This document shows, piece after piece, positions 1-6,910 of a stretch of DNA of 9,386 nucleotides. Under the pieces are notes generated by a model. That model was not told the DNA's origin, made no database searches, and was given only the letters and a program-made list of their open reading frames with translations. Every line of letters begins with the position of its first letter. Position 1 is the first letter of the stretch. The DNA lies in contig JAAZJV010000244.1 of NCBI GenBank assembly GCA_012800135.1, positions 1-9,386 of the forward strand, written 5' to 3'. The DNA comes from Clostridiaceae bacterium. GTDB taxonomy: Bacteria; Bacillota; Clostridia; Saccharofermentanales; DTU023. The position numbers were made by a program, and so were the translations under genes.

Positions 1-2
1 CG

Positions 3-2936
3 CTAATTGTCGAGATCGCGCATCAGCTGCTCGTACGCATCAGGAGTGATGAGCACTTCGCGCGGTTTACTGCCTTCAAAAGGACCGACATAACCCATTT
101 CGCAAAGGCGATCAATCATGCGCGCCGCACGCGGATAACCGACTTGTAATTTGCGCTGGAGAAGTGATACTGAAGCGTATTCCGTCTCAACGACAACACG
201 AAGCGCGTCCAAGAGGAGCTCATCCTCTCCTTCGCCTCCAAAACCTTTGCTGTCTGCCGATTTATCCGGATTTTCAATTGCCTCCGCGACCTTCTCGTCA
301 TAATTTTCAGGGTAATAGCTTTTTATGAAAGACAGTACGCGTTCTACCTCATTGTTTGTGACAAAAGAGCCTTGTCCGCGAATCGCTTTGAGGGAACCTA
401 TAGGGTAATAGAGCATATCACCTTTGCCAAGGAGCTTTTCCGCGCCGCCCGTGTCAATGATGGTGCGCGAGTCAACTTGTGATGCGACAGCAAAAGCGAT
501 GCGAGAGGGGATGTTAGCCTTAATCACCCCAGTGATAACATCAACTGAAGGGCGTTGTGTCGCGATAATCACGTGGATGCCGACCGCACGGGCTTTTGCC
601 ATCAAACGAGAAATAGCATCTTCTACTTGGTGTTGAGTCACCGCCATCAGGTCTGCCAGTTCATCAATGACAATCAGAATGTAAGGTAACGGCCAATCCG
701 ATGAATTATCATCCTCATCATCACTTGCCATTATTGTTTCCGACATCTTACGCTTTTGGTCGTTATAAGACGAGATATCACGAACACGCGCATCGGCAAA
801 AAGCTGGTAGCGGCGCTCCATCTCAGATACAGCGTAATTGAGCACGGCGTACGCTTTTTCCGGATTAGTGACGACCGGTTGCAGCAGATGGGGAATACTG
901 TTATAAACAGAAAGTTCGACGATCTTCGGATCAATCATCAAGAAACGCACATGATCCGGACCGTAGCGATACAATAAACTGATCAAAATCGAATTGATGC
1001 ACACCGATTTTCCGGAACCTGTCGCACCTGCAATCAATATGTGCGGCATACGCGTAAGATCGCACAGGATCGGTTCTCCGCCGACGTCGCGGCCAAGTGC
1101 CGTGACAAGACCGCCTTCAGCATTGATAAATTCCTTTGACTGCAGGAGGCTTCTAAGAAGAACCGGATAGGTGCGTCTGTTCGGAATCTCAATACCGATC
1201 GCAGATTTTCCGGGAATAGGCGCCTCAATGCGAACACCGTAGGCCGCGAGAGAAAGCGCGATATCGTCCGAAAGGTTGACAATACGGCTTACTTTGACTC
1301 CGGGGCCGGGCGCGAGCTCAAACCGAGTGATCGTCGGACCTGTCGTGTAGTTGACAATACGCGCCTCAACACCGAAATCGGATAATGTATCTTCCAGTTT
1401 GCGTCCAAGTTCACGAATTTCCTTGATCTCTTCAGGCGTTTTCTTCATACCTCGGTCTTCTTTTAGAAGACTTAACGGAGGCGTTTTGTATTCGGACAGA
1501 AGGCTCATCTGCTCATGGCGCGGTTTCTTTTTTGATGATGGTCTGACGTGTTGTGTCTTTTTCGTATTTCGATCTTCCCAACGAGCACGTCCGTCAAACT
1601 GCTCATGCTGAACGGAAATAGGGCTACGAACCAGCGGTCGTTTCAAATTACCATGCGATTCGGACGGCGCTATATAGCTCGCTCTCCTATCGTCTGACCA
1701 AGGCATAAGTTGCCCGGCGGGAAGATTTTCTTTTGATATATCATCACCTGCCGGAGACAAAAAACCTTCGACTTGATTCGTTGCTTCTGTACCGGTTGCG
1801 TCGAAAAGATAGGGGCGTCCGCGTCCGCCAATAGGGCGCAAGCGTGTGGCATCGTTGATGCCGTGATCCTGTGGAGGCTGTGGAAATGCAATGTAAGTTG
1901 TGACTTGTTCCTCCGGATCATGCGGTGCTGATGAAGAAGAATCGTATTGCAGCGTATCCCAGCCTTGCGGCCCTGAAGTCACTTGTCCATTCTGCGGTAC
2001 TGTCGAACCGTTATGACTTCCGTTAATTTGCGACATATCCGGTTGACTCGGCGTATACGTATAAAGAGAAGTTGAGTTATAATCTGCTTTCGCCTGTTGC
2101 GCGCTGTTTTCAAATGTTCTTGAAGCTTCAATTGCAGGGACATCCGAGTCGTTCGGTGCTGCCGAGATGTGGACGTAAGCATTGGACAATACATCTTGCG
2201 ACGTGCCTTCTGCCGGCTCTGCATCGCTTTTCTTACCAAACCGTCTTTTTAGAAAAGCGAATACGCCCTTTCTTTCCTCCGGTTGTTCCAAAGACATCAA
2301 TTCGTCACTTGACATCGGATCAACATCAACAGGTTCATCAAAGGAAACAACTTTCCTGCGCAACGAAAGGCGCCTCACAGAAAAACCGAACGCGTAAACA
2401 AGCACTGACAATATCAACGCTGCAATTAGAATTGACGCTCCTGTGACACCTGCCACGCGCTCAAGACCGTTAGAAATAAGACCGCCAAGCAGACCGCCGC
2501 TCCATATATTGCCCGGTCGAATTCTTTCAGGAAAACGACCGTCCATCCAAAGCATACGGACAACTTGAAAACCGGCAAGCCCCTCTCCTTCTAATGACAG
2601 GCGTTGCAGCAGCGTCGTACACGACATCGACGCGATGGAAACTACAGAGGATAGCAGAACAAAAAGAAGTGATAGAGCACCCACGCTTAGAGATTTAATG
2701 TGATGGGCGCGCTCCATGAAATATAAAAGAGAAAAAACAAGAAGAACTGGAGGAAGAAAATACGCAAGCGTGCCGAAAAGGCCCATACTCACCGTCGAGA
2801 GTGCGCGTCCGAGCCAACCCGTCCATGAAGCAGGCGCGTAAAGCGCAAAGGCGAAGAGCAAGCCAAACGCTAGAAAAAATGTGCCGAAAAGATCACTCCA
2901 TTGGCGTTTAGATATGGACTCACGTTGATCTGACAA
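3..2936 (-). CDS. ftsK: DNA translocase FtsK/SpoIIIE
   Basis: Membrane-anchored, ATP-driven DNA pump that clears chromosome from the division septum (FtsK role) or moves it into a forespore (SpoIIIE role); the sequence does not decide which. The 977 residues show four hydrophobic segments (about 16-34, 51-74, 84-105, 164-187). A polar Ser/Pro/Gln-rich linker follows (about 190-490). The motor starts near residue 500 (TPEEIKEIRELGRKLEDTL) and has Walker A GATGSGKS at 637-644 and Walker B LIVIDELAD with D758/E759. A C-terminal winged-helix gamma domain (about 905-965) is the part that reads DNA orientation in the family. The start is TTG, supported by AGGAGGG with GGAGG 9 bases upstream (2946-2950) and only 20 bases after the Nudix stop. 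That spacing suggests cotranscription with rnhA and the Nudix gene. The stop is TAG at 3-5, so the gene is complete. The linker is longer than in B. subtilis SpoIIIE (about 790 aa in total, from memory). Confidence 0.97.
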   Translation of the reverse strand: MSDQRESISKRQWSDLFGTFFLAFGLLFAFALYAPASWTGWLGRALSTVSMGLFGTLAYFLPPVLLVFSLLYFMERAHHIKSLSVGALSLLFVLLSSVVSIASMSCTTLLQRLSLEGEGLAGFQVVRMLWMDGRFPERIRPGNIWSGGLLGGLISNGLERVAGVTGASILIAALILSVLVYAFGFSVRRLSLRRKVVSFDEPVDVDPMSSDELMSLEQPEERKGVFAFLKRRFGKKSDAEPAEGTSQDVLSNAYVHISAAPNDSDVPAIEASRTFENSAQQAKADYNSTSLYTYTPSQPDMSQINGSHNGSTVPQNGQVTSGPQGWDTLQYDSSSSAPHDPEEQVTTYIAFPQPPQDHGINDATRLRPIGGRGRPYLFDATGTEATNQVEGFLSPAGDDISKENLPAGQLMPWSDDRRASYIAPSESHGNLKRPLVRSPISVQHEQFDGRARWEDRNTKKTQHVRPSSKKKPRHEQMSLLSEYKTPPLSLLKEDRGMKKTPEEIKEIRELGRKLEDTLSDFGVEARIVNYTTGPTITRFELAPGPGVKVSRIVNLSDDIALSLAAYGVRIEAPIPGKSAIGIEIPNRRTYPVLLRSLLQSKEFINAEGGLVTALGRDVGGEPILCDLTRMPHILIAGATGSGKSVCINSILISLLYRYGPDHVRFLMIDPKIVELSVYNSIPHLLQPVVTNPEKAYAVLNYAVSEMERRYQLFADARVRDISSYNDQKRKMSETIMASDDEDDNSSDWPLPYILIVIDELADLMAVTQHQVEDAISRLMAKARAVGIHVIIATQRPSVDVITGVIKANIPSRIAFAVASQVDSRTIIDTGGAEKLLGKGDMLYYPIGSLKAIRGQGSFVTNNEVERVLSFIKSYYPENYDEKVAEAIENPDKSADSKGFGGEGEDELLLDALRVVVETEYASVSLLQRKLQVGYPRAARMIDRLCEMGYVGPFEGSKPREVLITPDAYEQLMRDLDN

Positions 2937-2956
2937 TACGATTGCCCTCCTAATTC

Positions 2957-3646
2957 CTAGCGAAGATCCAATAGATCAGCGGCCAAGAGAATTCCAAGAC
3001 ATGTTTTTCCGTCACAGAGCGTTCCGTCGTACACTTGTTGAAGCGCCTCATGAAAAGGAGTCCACTCGCACGTCAACCATTCGCCTTCATCCGGCGACGC
3101 CTTGCCGTGAATGAGATCGCGCGCCAGATAGATACTGATCACCTCGTCGGAATACCCGGGCGACGGATAAAAACGCGTCAAAAGATCCCAGCGATCGGCC
3201 ACAACGCCACCTTCTTCTTTCAATTCGCGCCGCGCGCACGTCAGAGAATCCTCCGGAGGATCAAGTCTGCCCGCAGGAATTTCACGCATCAAACCGTCGC
3301 AGCCCACGCGGTGCTGTCTTACAAGCAGAATGCGGTTGTCGGCATCCAAAGCAACGACGGAAGAACCTCCCGGATGGCGCACAATTTCTCGAAAGGACTT
3401 ACGGCTATCCGGAAGCACTACATCTTGTACTTCCACCGAAAAAACTCGCCCGATAAAACGCGGGACTGACGACACAACCTGTATATTCATCCCTTGTAAG
3501 GTCTCTCGATTAGTGTGATCAGAGACAATGATGCCCTCATTTGCGTTTTCCGTATTATCACTAAAAGACTCGGCCTTAGAAACTGCATTTTCCTTTGCAG
3601 CAAATGGACTGCGAATTCGATGCTCGCGTTCGATGGATCTTGACAT
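2957..3646 (-). CDS. Nudix hydrolase, ADP-ribose pyrophosphatase type (NudF-like)
   Basis: Probably hydrolyses ADP-ribose or a related nucleoside-diphosphate compound in the cytoplasm. A perfect Nudix box is present: G, five residues, E, seven residues, then RELKEEGGV, with the metal-binding Glu in REL-EE. It is followed 15 residues later by the proline in FYPSPGYSDE, a feature of ADP-ribose pyrophosphatases. Upstream lie the usual FREIVRHPG strand and the LLVRQHR region. I chose the ATG at 3646 (229 aa) because GGAGG sits 5 bases before it (3652-3656). An in-frame ATG at 3709 (250 aa, only a weak AAGG) is a real alternative. With either start, 50-70 polar residues precede the point where NudF-type similarity begins (VPRFIGRVFSVEVQDVVLP). 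Family members are usually about 180 residues, so this extension is unusual. The substrate cannot be fixed from sequence alone. The gene sits between rnhA and ftsK, probably in one operon. Confidence 0.9.
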   Translation of the reverse strand: MSRSIEREHRIRSPFAAKENAVSKAESFSDNTENANEGIIVSDHTNRETLQGMNIQVVSSVPRFIGRVFSVEVQDVVLPDSRKSFREIVRHPGGSSVVALDADNRILLVRQHRVGCDGLMREIPAGRLDPPEDSLTCARRELKEEGGVVADRWDLLTRFYPSPGYSDEVISIYLARDLIHGKASPDEGEWLTCEWTPFHEALQQVYDGTLCDGKTCLGILLAADLLDLR

Positions 3647-3651
3647 TTTTT

Positions 3652-3656
3652 CCTCC
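3652..3656 (-). promoter_or_regulatory. Shine-Dalgarno GGAGG that favours the shorter Nudix start
   Basis: The minus strand reads GGAGG, then five A, then ATG (3644-3646). The upstream candidate ATG at 3707-3709 has only AAGG five bases away. This site is the main reason for placing the Nudix start at 3646. Confidence 0.6.
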
Positions 3657-3686
3657 AACTCATCCGAAAAACGTCTTATTGTTTTT

Positions 3687-3701
3687 CCCTTATAGTAAGG
3701 G
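3687..3701. repeat. Perfect 15-base inverted repeat before the Nudix gene
   Basis: CCCTTA-TAG-TAAGGG forms a perfect 6-base inverted repeat with a 3-base centre. It lies 40 bases upstream of the preferred Nudix ATG, or inside codons 3-8 if translation begins at 3709. No U-tract follows it on the minus strand, so it is not a terminator. It could be a small operator or a leader hairpin, or a coincidence. Confidence 0.35.
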
Positions 3702-3748
3702 TTAATCATTTTTGCCTTATATCGTCCTGTTCCACGCAGATACTTCCG

Positions 3749-4219
3749 TCAGGGCGTATTATCCTTGATTTCATTGACAGCCATTTTATCACAGCGATTG
3801 TTGTAGGGATTGTCCGCATGTCCACGCACCTTTTTCCATGTCATGGTGTGCTGTTTCTGCACTTCCCAGAGCGCCTCCCAAAGATCGCGGTTGCTCACCG
3901 GCATACCCGCCGCGTTTTTCCAATTCCTTTTCTGCCAATTCTGAATCCAATTATCATTAAAGGCGGAGACCAAATAGGCGCTATCACTGTAAACTGTGAC
4001 ATTGCACGGACGCTTCAGCTCTTTCAAAGCTTCTAACGCGGCCGTGAGTTCCATACGGTTGTTGGTCGTATCAGGATCGAAACCGGAGATCTCTTTTTCA
4101 ACGCCCATCGCCATAAGAATCGCAGCCCATCCTCCCGGACCCGGGTTCCCGCTGCATGCGCCGTCGGTATAAATCACAACATCTGTTTTTGTTATAGAGT
4201 TTTCGTCTCGATTATTCAT
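3749..4219 (-). CDS. rnhA: Ribonuclease HI
   Basis: Cuts the RNA strand of RNA-DNA hybrids, removing R-loops and primer RNA. The 156 residues match the usual length of about 155. The four acidic catalytic residues are all visible: D19 in IYTDGACSGNPGPGGW, E57 in NRMELTAALEAL, D79 in VYSDSAY and D144 in NNRCDKMAV. The flexible-loop His is H134 in VRGHADNP. The tryptophan-rich basic stretch WIQNWQKRNWKNAAG (about 91-105) is the substrate-binding handle of the type 1 enzyme. The ATG at 4219 has no recognisable Shine-Dalgarno sequence, and a consensus -10 box lies 7 bases upstream, so the mRNA may be leaderless. The Nudix gene and ftsK follow on the same strand with gaps of about 100 (or 39) and 20 bases, which suggests rnhA heads this operon. 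Confidence 0.97.
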   Translation of the reverse strand: MNNRDENSITKTDVVIYTDGACSGNPGPGGWAAILMAMGVEKEISGFDPDTTNNRMELTAALEALKELKRPCNVTVYSDSAYLVSAFNDNWIQNWQKRNWKNAAGMPVSNRDLWEALWEVQKQHTMTWKKVRGHADNPYNNRCDKMAVNEIKDNTP

Positions 4220-4226
4220 ACTTCAT

Positions 4227-4232
4227 ATTATA
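4227..4232 (-). promoter_or_regulatory. -10 box TATAAT directly before rnhA
   Basis: The minus strand reads TATAAT, seven bases, then the rnhA ATG. Transcription from this box would start at about 4219-4221, on or next to the start codon. No good -35 hexamer is found at 16-18 bases (17-base spacing gives AATCGG). TG directly precedes the box, but without the one-base gap of a true extended -10. Confidence 0.5.
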
Positions 4233-4371
4233 CATGTACTAAGATGCAACCGATTCTTTTGTAAATAATAAAAAAATTCCAACCGCTGATAGCTGATATA
4301 TATGTCATCATCATAACGAAAGAAAAATACAATTTATGACCGATGTGCAAAAACTTGAGAAATCTTTAAAT
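4233..4371. other. AT-rich intergenic stretch upstream of rnhA
   Basis: This is the rnhA-proximal part of the gap between rny and rnhA. It holds a tandem heptamer GCTGATA GCTGATA at 4285-4298 followed by TATATATG, and an A7 run at 4270-4276. I see no structural RNA and no convincing -35 element. The tandem heptamer could be a regulator site, but nothing confirms it. Confidence 0.4.
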
Positions 4372-4403
4372 AAAAAAGAGGCTTCTCGCGACAATGCGAA
4401 AAA
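4372..4403 (-). terminator. Second, U-tract-bearing stem-loop behind rny
   Basis: On the minus strand TTTTCGC pairs with GCGAGAA across a 6-base loop (4383-4402, one G-U pair). GCCTC and then a T6 run (4372-4377) follow. The stem is modest and the U-tract is offset by five bases. Together with the large hairpin just upstream it forms a plausible two-part terminator that separates rny from rnhA. Confidence 0.5.
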
Positions 4404-4416
4404 CACTCTCACGCGT

Positions 4417-4450
4417 GTTCCGGAAGGGCACTTCAATACCCTTCCGGAAC
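4417..4450 (-). terminator. Strong stem-loop 13 bases behind the rny stop
   Basis: A perfect 12-base inverted repeat, GTTCCGGAAGGG and CCCTTCCGGAAC, encloses a 10-base loop. It starts 13 bases after the rny stop codon. On the minus strand the next T run (T5 at 4399-4403) comes about 13 bases after the stem, so it is not a textbook intrinsic terminator. It may act with the second hairpin or protect the rny mRNA 3' end from exonucleases. Confidence 0.7.
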
Positions 4451-4463
4451 GATTCAAATGACT

Positions 4464-6047
4464 TTACTTTGCTACTTCGCAGTAGCGGCTTTCTCGGATC
4501 ACATTCACTTTGATCTGTCCCGGGAAATTAAGCTCGTCTTCGATCTTTTTACAGATCTGATGTGCTAAAAGCGGCATCGAGTCATCGTCTACTTCATCAG
4601 GAACAACGATGACACGGATCTCGCGACCGGCCTGCACGGCATAAGATTTTTCAACACCGTCCATTGAGCTCGCGATATCTTCAAGTTTCTGCACGCGCTG
4701 AATATACATTTCGATATTTTCGCGACGCGCTCCGGGTCGCGCAGCGGAAATCGCGTCCGCCGCCGATACCAGACACGCGATGAGCGATTCCGGTTCGACA
4801 TCTCCGTGATGAGATTCAATACTGTTCAATGTTATGGGATCCAGTTTATATCGACGCGCGACCTCAGCTCCAAGCTGAACGTGTGAACCGTCGCGCTCAA
4901 AGTCGATCGCTTTGCCAATGTCGTGCAAAAGACCCGCTTTTTTTGCGGCATTTACGTCAAGATCAAGTTCTGCCGCCAACATGCCGGCAATCCAGCATAC
5001 TTCGATGGAATGCTGAAGCACATTTTGGCCGTAACTTGTGCGGTAACGCAATCTGCCCAGCAAACGAATAATCTCTTGCGGAAGTCCTACAACACCGGTG
5101 TCAAAGACCGCCTGTTCGCCGGATTCGCGAATAGCGTTGTCAACTTCGCGTGTGGCTTTTTTCACCATTTCTTCGATGCGAGTCGGATGGATCCGTCCGT
5201 CTTTCACCAGTTTTTCAATGCTGATCCGTGCGATTTCTCGACGAATCGGGTCAAAGCTGGAGAGGATGACGGCCTCCGGCGTGTCATCGATGATCAGATC
5301 AACGCCCGTCAACTGTTCAATCGTTCGAATATTGCGACCTTCGCGACCGATGATGCGTCCTTTCATCTCTTCGTTCGGGAGCACAACAACGGATACTGTC
5401 GCCTCGGACACGTAATCACAGGCGTAGCGCTGAATGGTGCTGACCACCAGTTCTCTTGCCTTATCTTCATAAGAAGCGGATGCTTCTTCCTCTAAGACCC
5501 TGAATTTAAGCGCAAGATCGTGACGGTAAACATGTTCCGCCTCTTCCAATACTTGTGCCCTCGCATCGGCAACGGAAAGACCCGCCACACGTTCCAGTTC
5601 CGCCATCTTCTTCGTCTCGACGGCATTGAGCTCTTCTTCTTTCTCTTGAAGAGCGTTTTCACGATCTTTAAAGTTGCGTTCGCGATCTTCGAGACTTTGT
5701 ATCCGGCGATCCAGCGTTGACTCTTTTTGTTCTAAGCGCTGACGCTCACGCGTCAATTCTTGGCGCTTGTCGCGGACATCACTTTCCAGCGTATGGCGCG
5801 CATTTTGAATCTCTTCCTTCATAGAGAGCAGCAACTCTCTCTTACGGTTTTCACCTTTACGCACCGCCTCACTAATGATCGATTTGGCTTCGTTTTCTGT
5901 CCTCACCCTTGAGTCTTCGATTTCTTTTGCTTTCTTACTAAGACCTCTATGGTAAAACAGCGCGGTCGTACCCCACGCCATGATGACGCCGACAAGTAAA
6001 CCGATTACCCCGTATAGCCATTCTATGGTAATCACCTCCGTATTCAA
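4464..6047 (-). CDS. rny: Ribonuclease Y
   Basis: Membrane-bound endoribonuclease that starts bulk mRNA decay in many Gram-positive bacteria. In order it shows one N-terminal transmembrane segment (about 10-32, [20 protein letters not shown]) and a long charged coiled coil (about 36-200). A KH RNA-binding domain follows with signature [10 protein letters not shown] at 230-239. The HD hydrolase domain has its metal-binding pair H375-D376 in [10 protein letters not shown]. Length (527 aa from the first codon) is normal, and the C-terminal region is complete. The start is uncertain. The frame opens with TTG at 6047 directly after TAA and without an SD. The excellent SD GGAGGTGAT (6031-6039) lies inside the frame, and the codon 8 bases after its GGAGG is ATA at 6024-6026, which would give 520 aa beginning EWLYGV after the initiator. 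No ATG is available before the membrane segment. The gene has its own promoter (6161-6189) and a terminator region behind it. Confidence 0.96.
   Translation of the reverse strand: MNTEVITIEWLYGVIGLLVGVIMAWGTTALFYHRGLSKKAKEIEDSRVRTENEAKSIISEAVRKGENRKRELLLSMKEEIQNARHTLESDVRDKRQELTRERQRLEQKESTLDRRIQSLEDRERNFKDRENALQEKEEELNAVETKKMAELERVAGLSVADARAQVLEEAEHVYRHDLALKFRVLEEEASASYEDKARELVVSTIQRYACDYVSEATVSVVVLPNEEMKGRIIGREGRNIRTIEQLTGVDLIIDDTPEAVILSSFDPIRREIARISIEKLVKDGRIHPTRIEEMVKKATREVDNAIRESGEQAVFDTGVVGLPQEIIRLLGRLRYRTSYGQNVLQHSIEVCWIAGMLAAELDLDVNAAKKAGLLHDIGKAIDFERDGSHVQLGAEVARRYKLDPITLNSIESHHGDVEPESLIACLVSAADAISAARPGARRENIEMYIQRVQKLEDIASSMDGVEKSYAVQAGREIRVIVVPDEVDDDSMPLLAHQICKKIEDELNFPGQIKVNVIRESRYCEVAK
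6031..6039 (-). promoter_or_regulatory. Near-perfect Shine-Dalgarno inside the rny frame
   Basis: GGAGGTGAT matches the usual 16S anti-SD over nine bases. It lies downstream of the TTG that opens the frame. Eight bases separate its GGAGG from the in-frame ATA at 6024-6026. It makes initiation at TTG unlikely and points to a non-canonical start for RNase Y. Confidence 0.6.
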
Positions 6048-6094
6048 TTATCAAGCTACAGTGATAAATATTTATGAAATGCCTTAATCACAAA

Positions 6095-6134
6095 GAAAGG
6101 CAGAAAAAGCTCAGTAACACTTCGCTCTGCTTTC
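6095..6134 (-). promoter_or_regulatory. Stem-loop in the rny leader
   Basis: GAAAGCAGA pairs with TCTGCCTTTC (one bulged C) across about 21 bases. It lies within the leader expected from the promoter at 6161-6189. The run after it (TTTGTGATT) is too weak for a clear terminator. It may be a leader structure of rny mRNA, or a leaky terminator for transcripts arriving from the cyclodeaminase gene. A 12-base palindrome ATAAATATTTAT lies between it and the start (6064-6075). Confidence 0.4.
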
Positions 6135-6160
6135 TATTGATTGTTCAAATCATTATGATC

Positions 6161-6189
6161 AGTTTATGAGGCAAACGTAAAAATGTCAA
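6161..6189 (-). promoter_or_regulatory. Sigma-70/SigA-type promoter of rny
   Basis: The minus strand carries TTGACA (6184-6189), a 17-base spacer and TAAACT (6161-6166). The -35 is perfect and the -10 matches 4 of 6. It begins 4 bases after the cyclodeaminase stop codon. Transcription would start near 6154, giving rny a leader of about 105-130 bases. Confidence 0.65.
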
Positions 6190-6193
6190 TCAA

Positions 6194-6835
6194 TCACAAT
6201 CGATCGTAGACAACCTTCACTATTTTGTTCGTTTTGACTTCAGCTTCATCTAGGAGACGGACACATAACGCCTCAGTTTCAGACGTAAAGGACTCGTCTG
6301 AAATACCGCCTAAATTGATGCGCACATTCATGACAGCGCTTTGTAAAGCGGCAAAAGCACAATAGGCCGACACACCCGCGTCCGAAATACAGTTTGTGTG
6401 ACCGCAACGCGCGAGTTCCTCGATGCGTTCAAGCGTTTCAAACGCTTTTTTCGCCGTTTCCAAGGGCGCTTTTGTCGCCACGATGCTGGCCTGTTCCATA
6501 GCATCTTGACGAATCTTCCGCTCTTCATCGGTCGCCTTTGGAAGCTTGAGCGCCTCCATAAATGTATTGAACGCAGCTACATCCTCATCGATCAAACGAA
6601 TAAAATCTTCCTGAAGCGCTTCCAACGCCTGAAAATCGCATTCGACAGCCGCTTTTGTCGCTTCGTCATGAGCCTGATAAGATTTTTTATGAACCGACAG
6701 GTGATAGACCATCTGTCCTAAAGCTGCTCCTAACGCACCGACAACGGCAGAAACACTTCCGCCTCCCGGCGTTGGAGCGCCTGTGGACGCAACAGCGACA
6801 TAATCACGAATGGAATAATCTGCAAATTTTTTCAT
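6194..6835 (-). CDS. fchA: Formiminotetrahydrofolate cyclodeaminase / methenyl-THF cyclohydrolase family protein
   Basis: A stand-alone protein of the FTCD C-terminal (cyclodeaminase) family. Members either release ammonia from 5-formimino-THF to give 5,10-methenyl-THF, or interconvert methenyl-THF and 10-formyl-THF (FchA of purine- and glycine-fermenting clostridia). The N-terminal signature PTPGGGSVSAVVGALGAALG (about 21-40) is diagnostic. The rest is the expected all-helical body, with RCGHTNCISDAGVSAYCAFAA near residues 142-162 also typical. Length (213 aa) is normal. The start ATG has AAAGG 7 bases upstream. It follows hutH by 74 bases with no terminator or clear promoter between, so it is probably cotranscribed. 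That neighbourhood favours a role with formimino groups from histidine, but the cyclohydrolase role cannot be excluded. The symbol is given by family, not by proven activity. Confidence 0.92.
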   Translation of the reverse strand: MKKFADYSIRDYVAVASTGAPTPGGGSVSAVVGALGAALGQMVYHLSVHKKSYQAHDEATKAAVECDFQALEALQEDFIRLIDEDVAAFNTFMEALKLPKATDEERKIRQDAMEQASIVATKAPLETAKKAFETLERIEELARCGHTNCISDAGVSAYCAFAALQSAVMNVRINLGGISDESFTSETEALCVRLLDEAEVKTNKIVKVVYDRL

Positions 6836-6910
6836 ACTCTGACCTTTCTTTTTGTTGGCATTTTCTCAGATGAATCTTCAGTGTAAAGAAAACTCGAGAA
6901 CGTAACGCCC

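Larger units (their letters stand above)
4336..4461 (+). other. Possible 41-codon ORF opposite the rny terminator
   Basis: An ATG-started ORF on the plus strand begins MTDVQKLEKSLNKKEASR, ends GHFNTLPERFK and stops with TGA at 4459-4461. It is the only open frame in the window that is not a shadow of a recognised gene. It has no good ribosome binding site (upstream is GAAAGAAAAATACAATTT) and no clear promoter. Its 3' half is made of the rny terminator hairpin, so the frame may be open by chance. I do not recognise the product. Confidence 0.15.

Noticed and set aside
2072..2446. Plus-strand open frame of 124 codons
   Set aside because: Opposite the variable linker of ftsK, where constraint is low and chance frames are common; no domain is recognised.
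3035..3469. Plus-strand open frame of 144 codons
   Set aside because: Lies opposite the Nudix gene, whose Nudix box is perfect. No support of its own.
3774..3802. TTGACA on the plus strand inside the rnhA 3' end as an antisense promoter
   Set aside because: At 17-base spacing the -10 position gives a poor match, and no gene follows on that strand.
4923..5495. Plus-strand open frame of 190 codons
   Set aside because: It lies entirely within rny on the opposite strand. RNase Y has clear domain motifs in its own frame, and this product has no recognisable domain or ribosome binding site.
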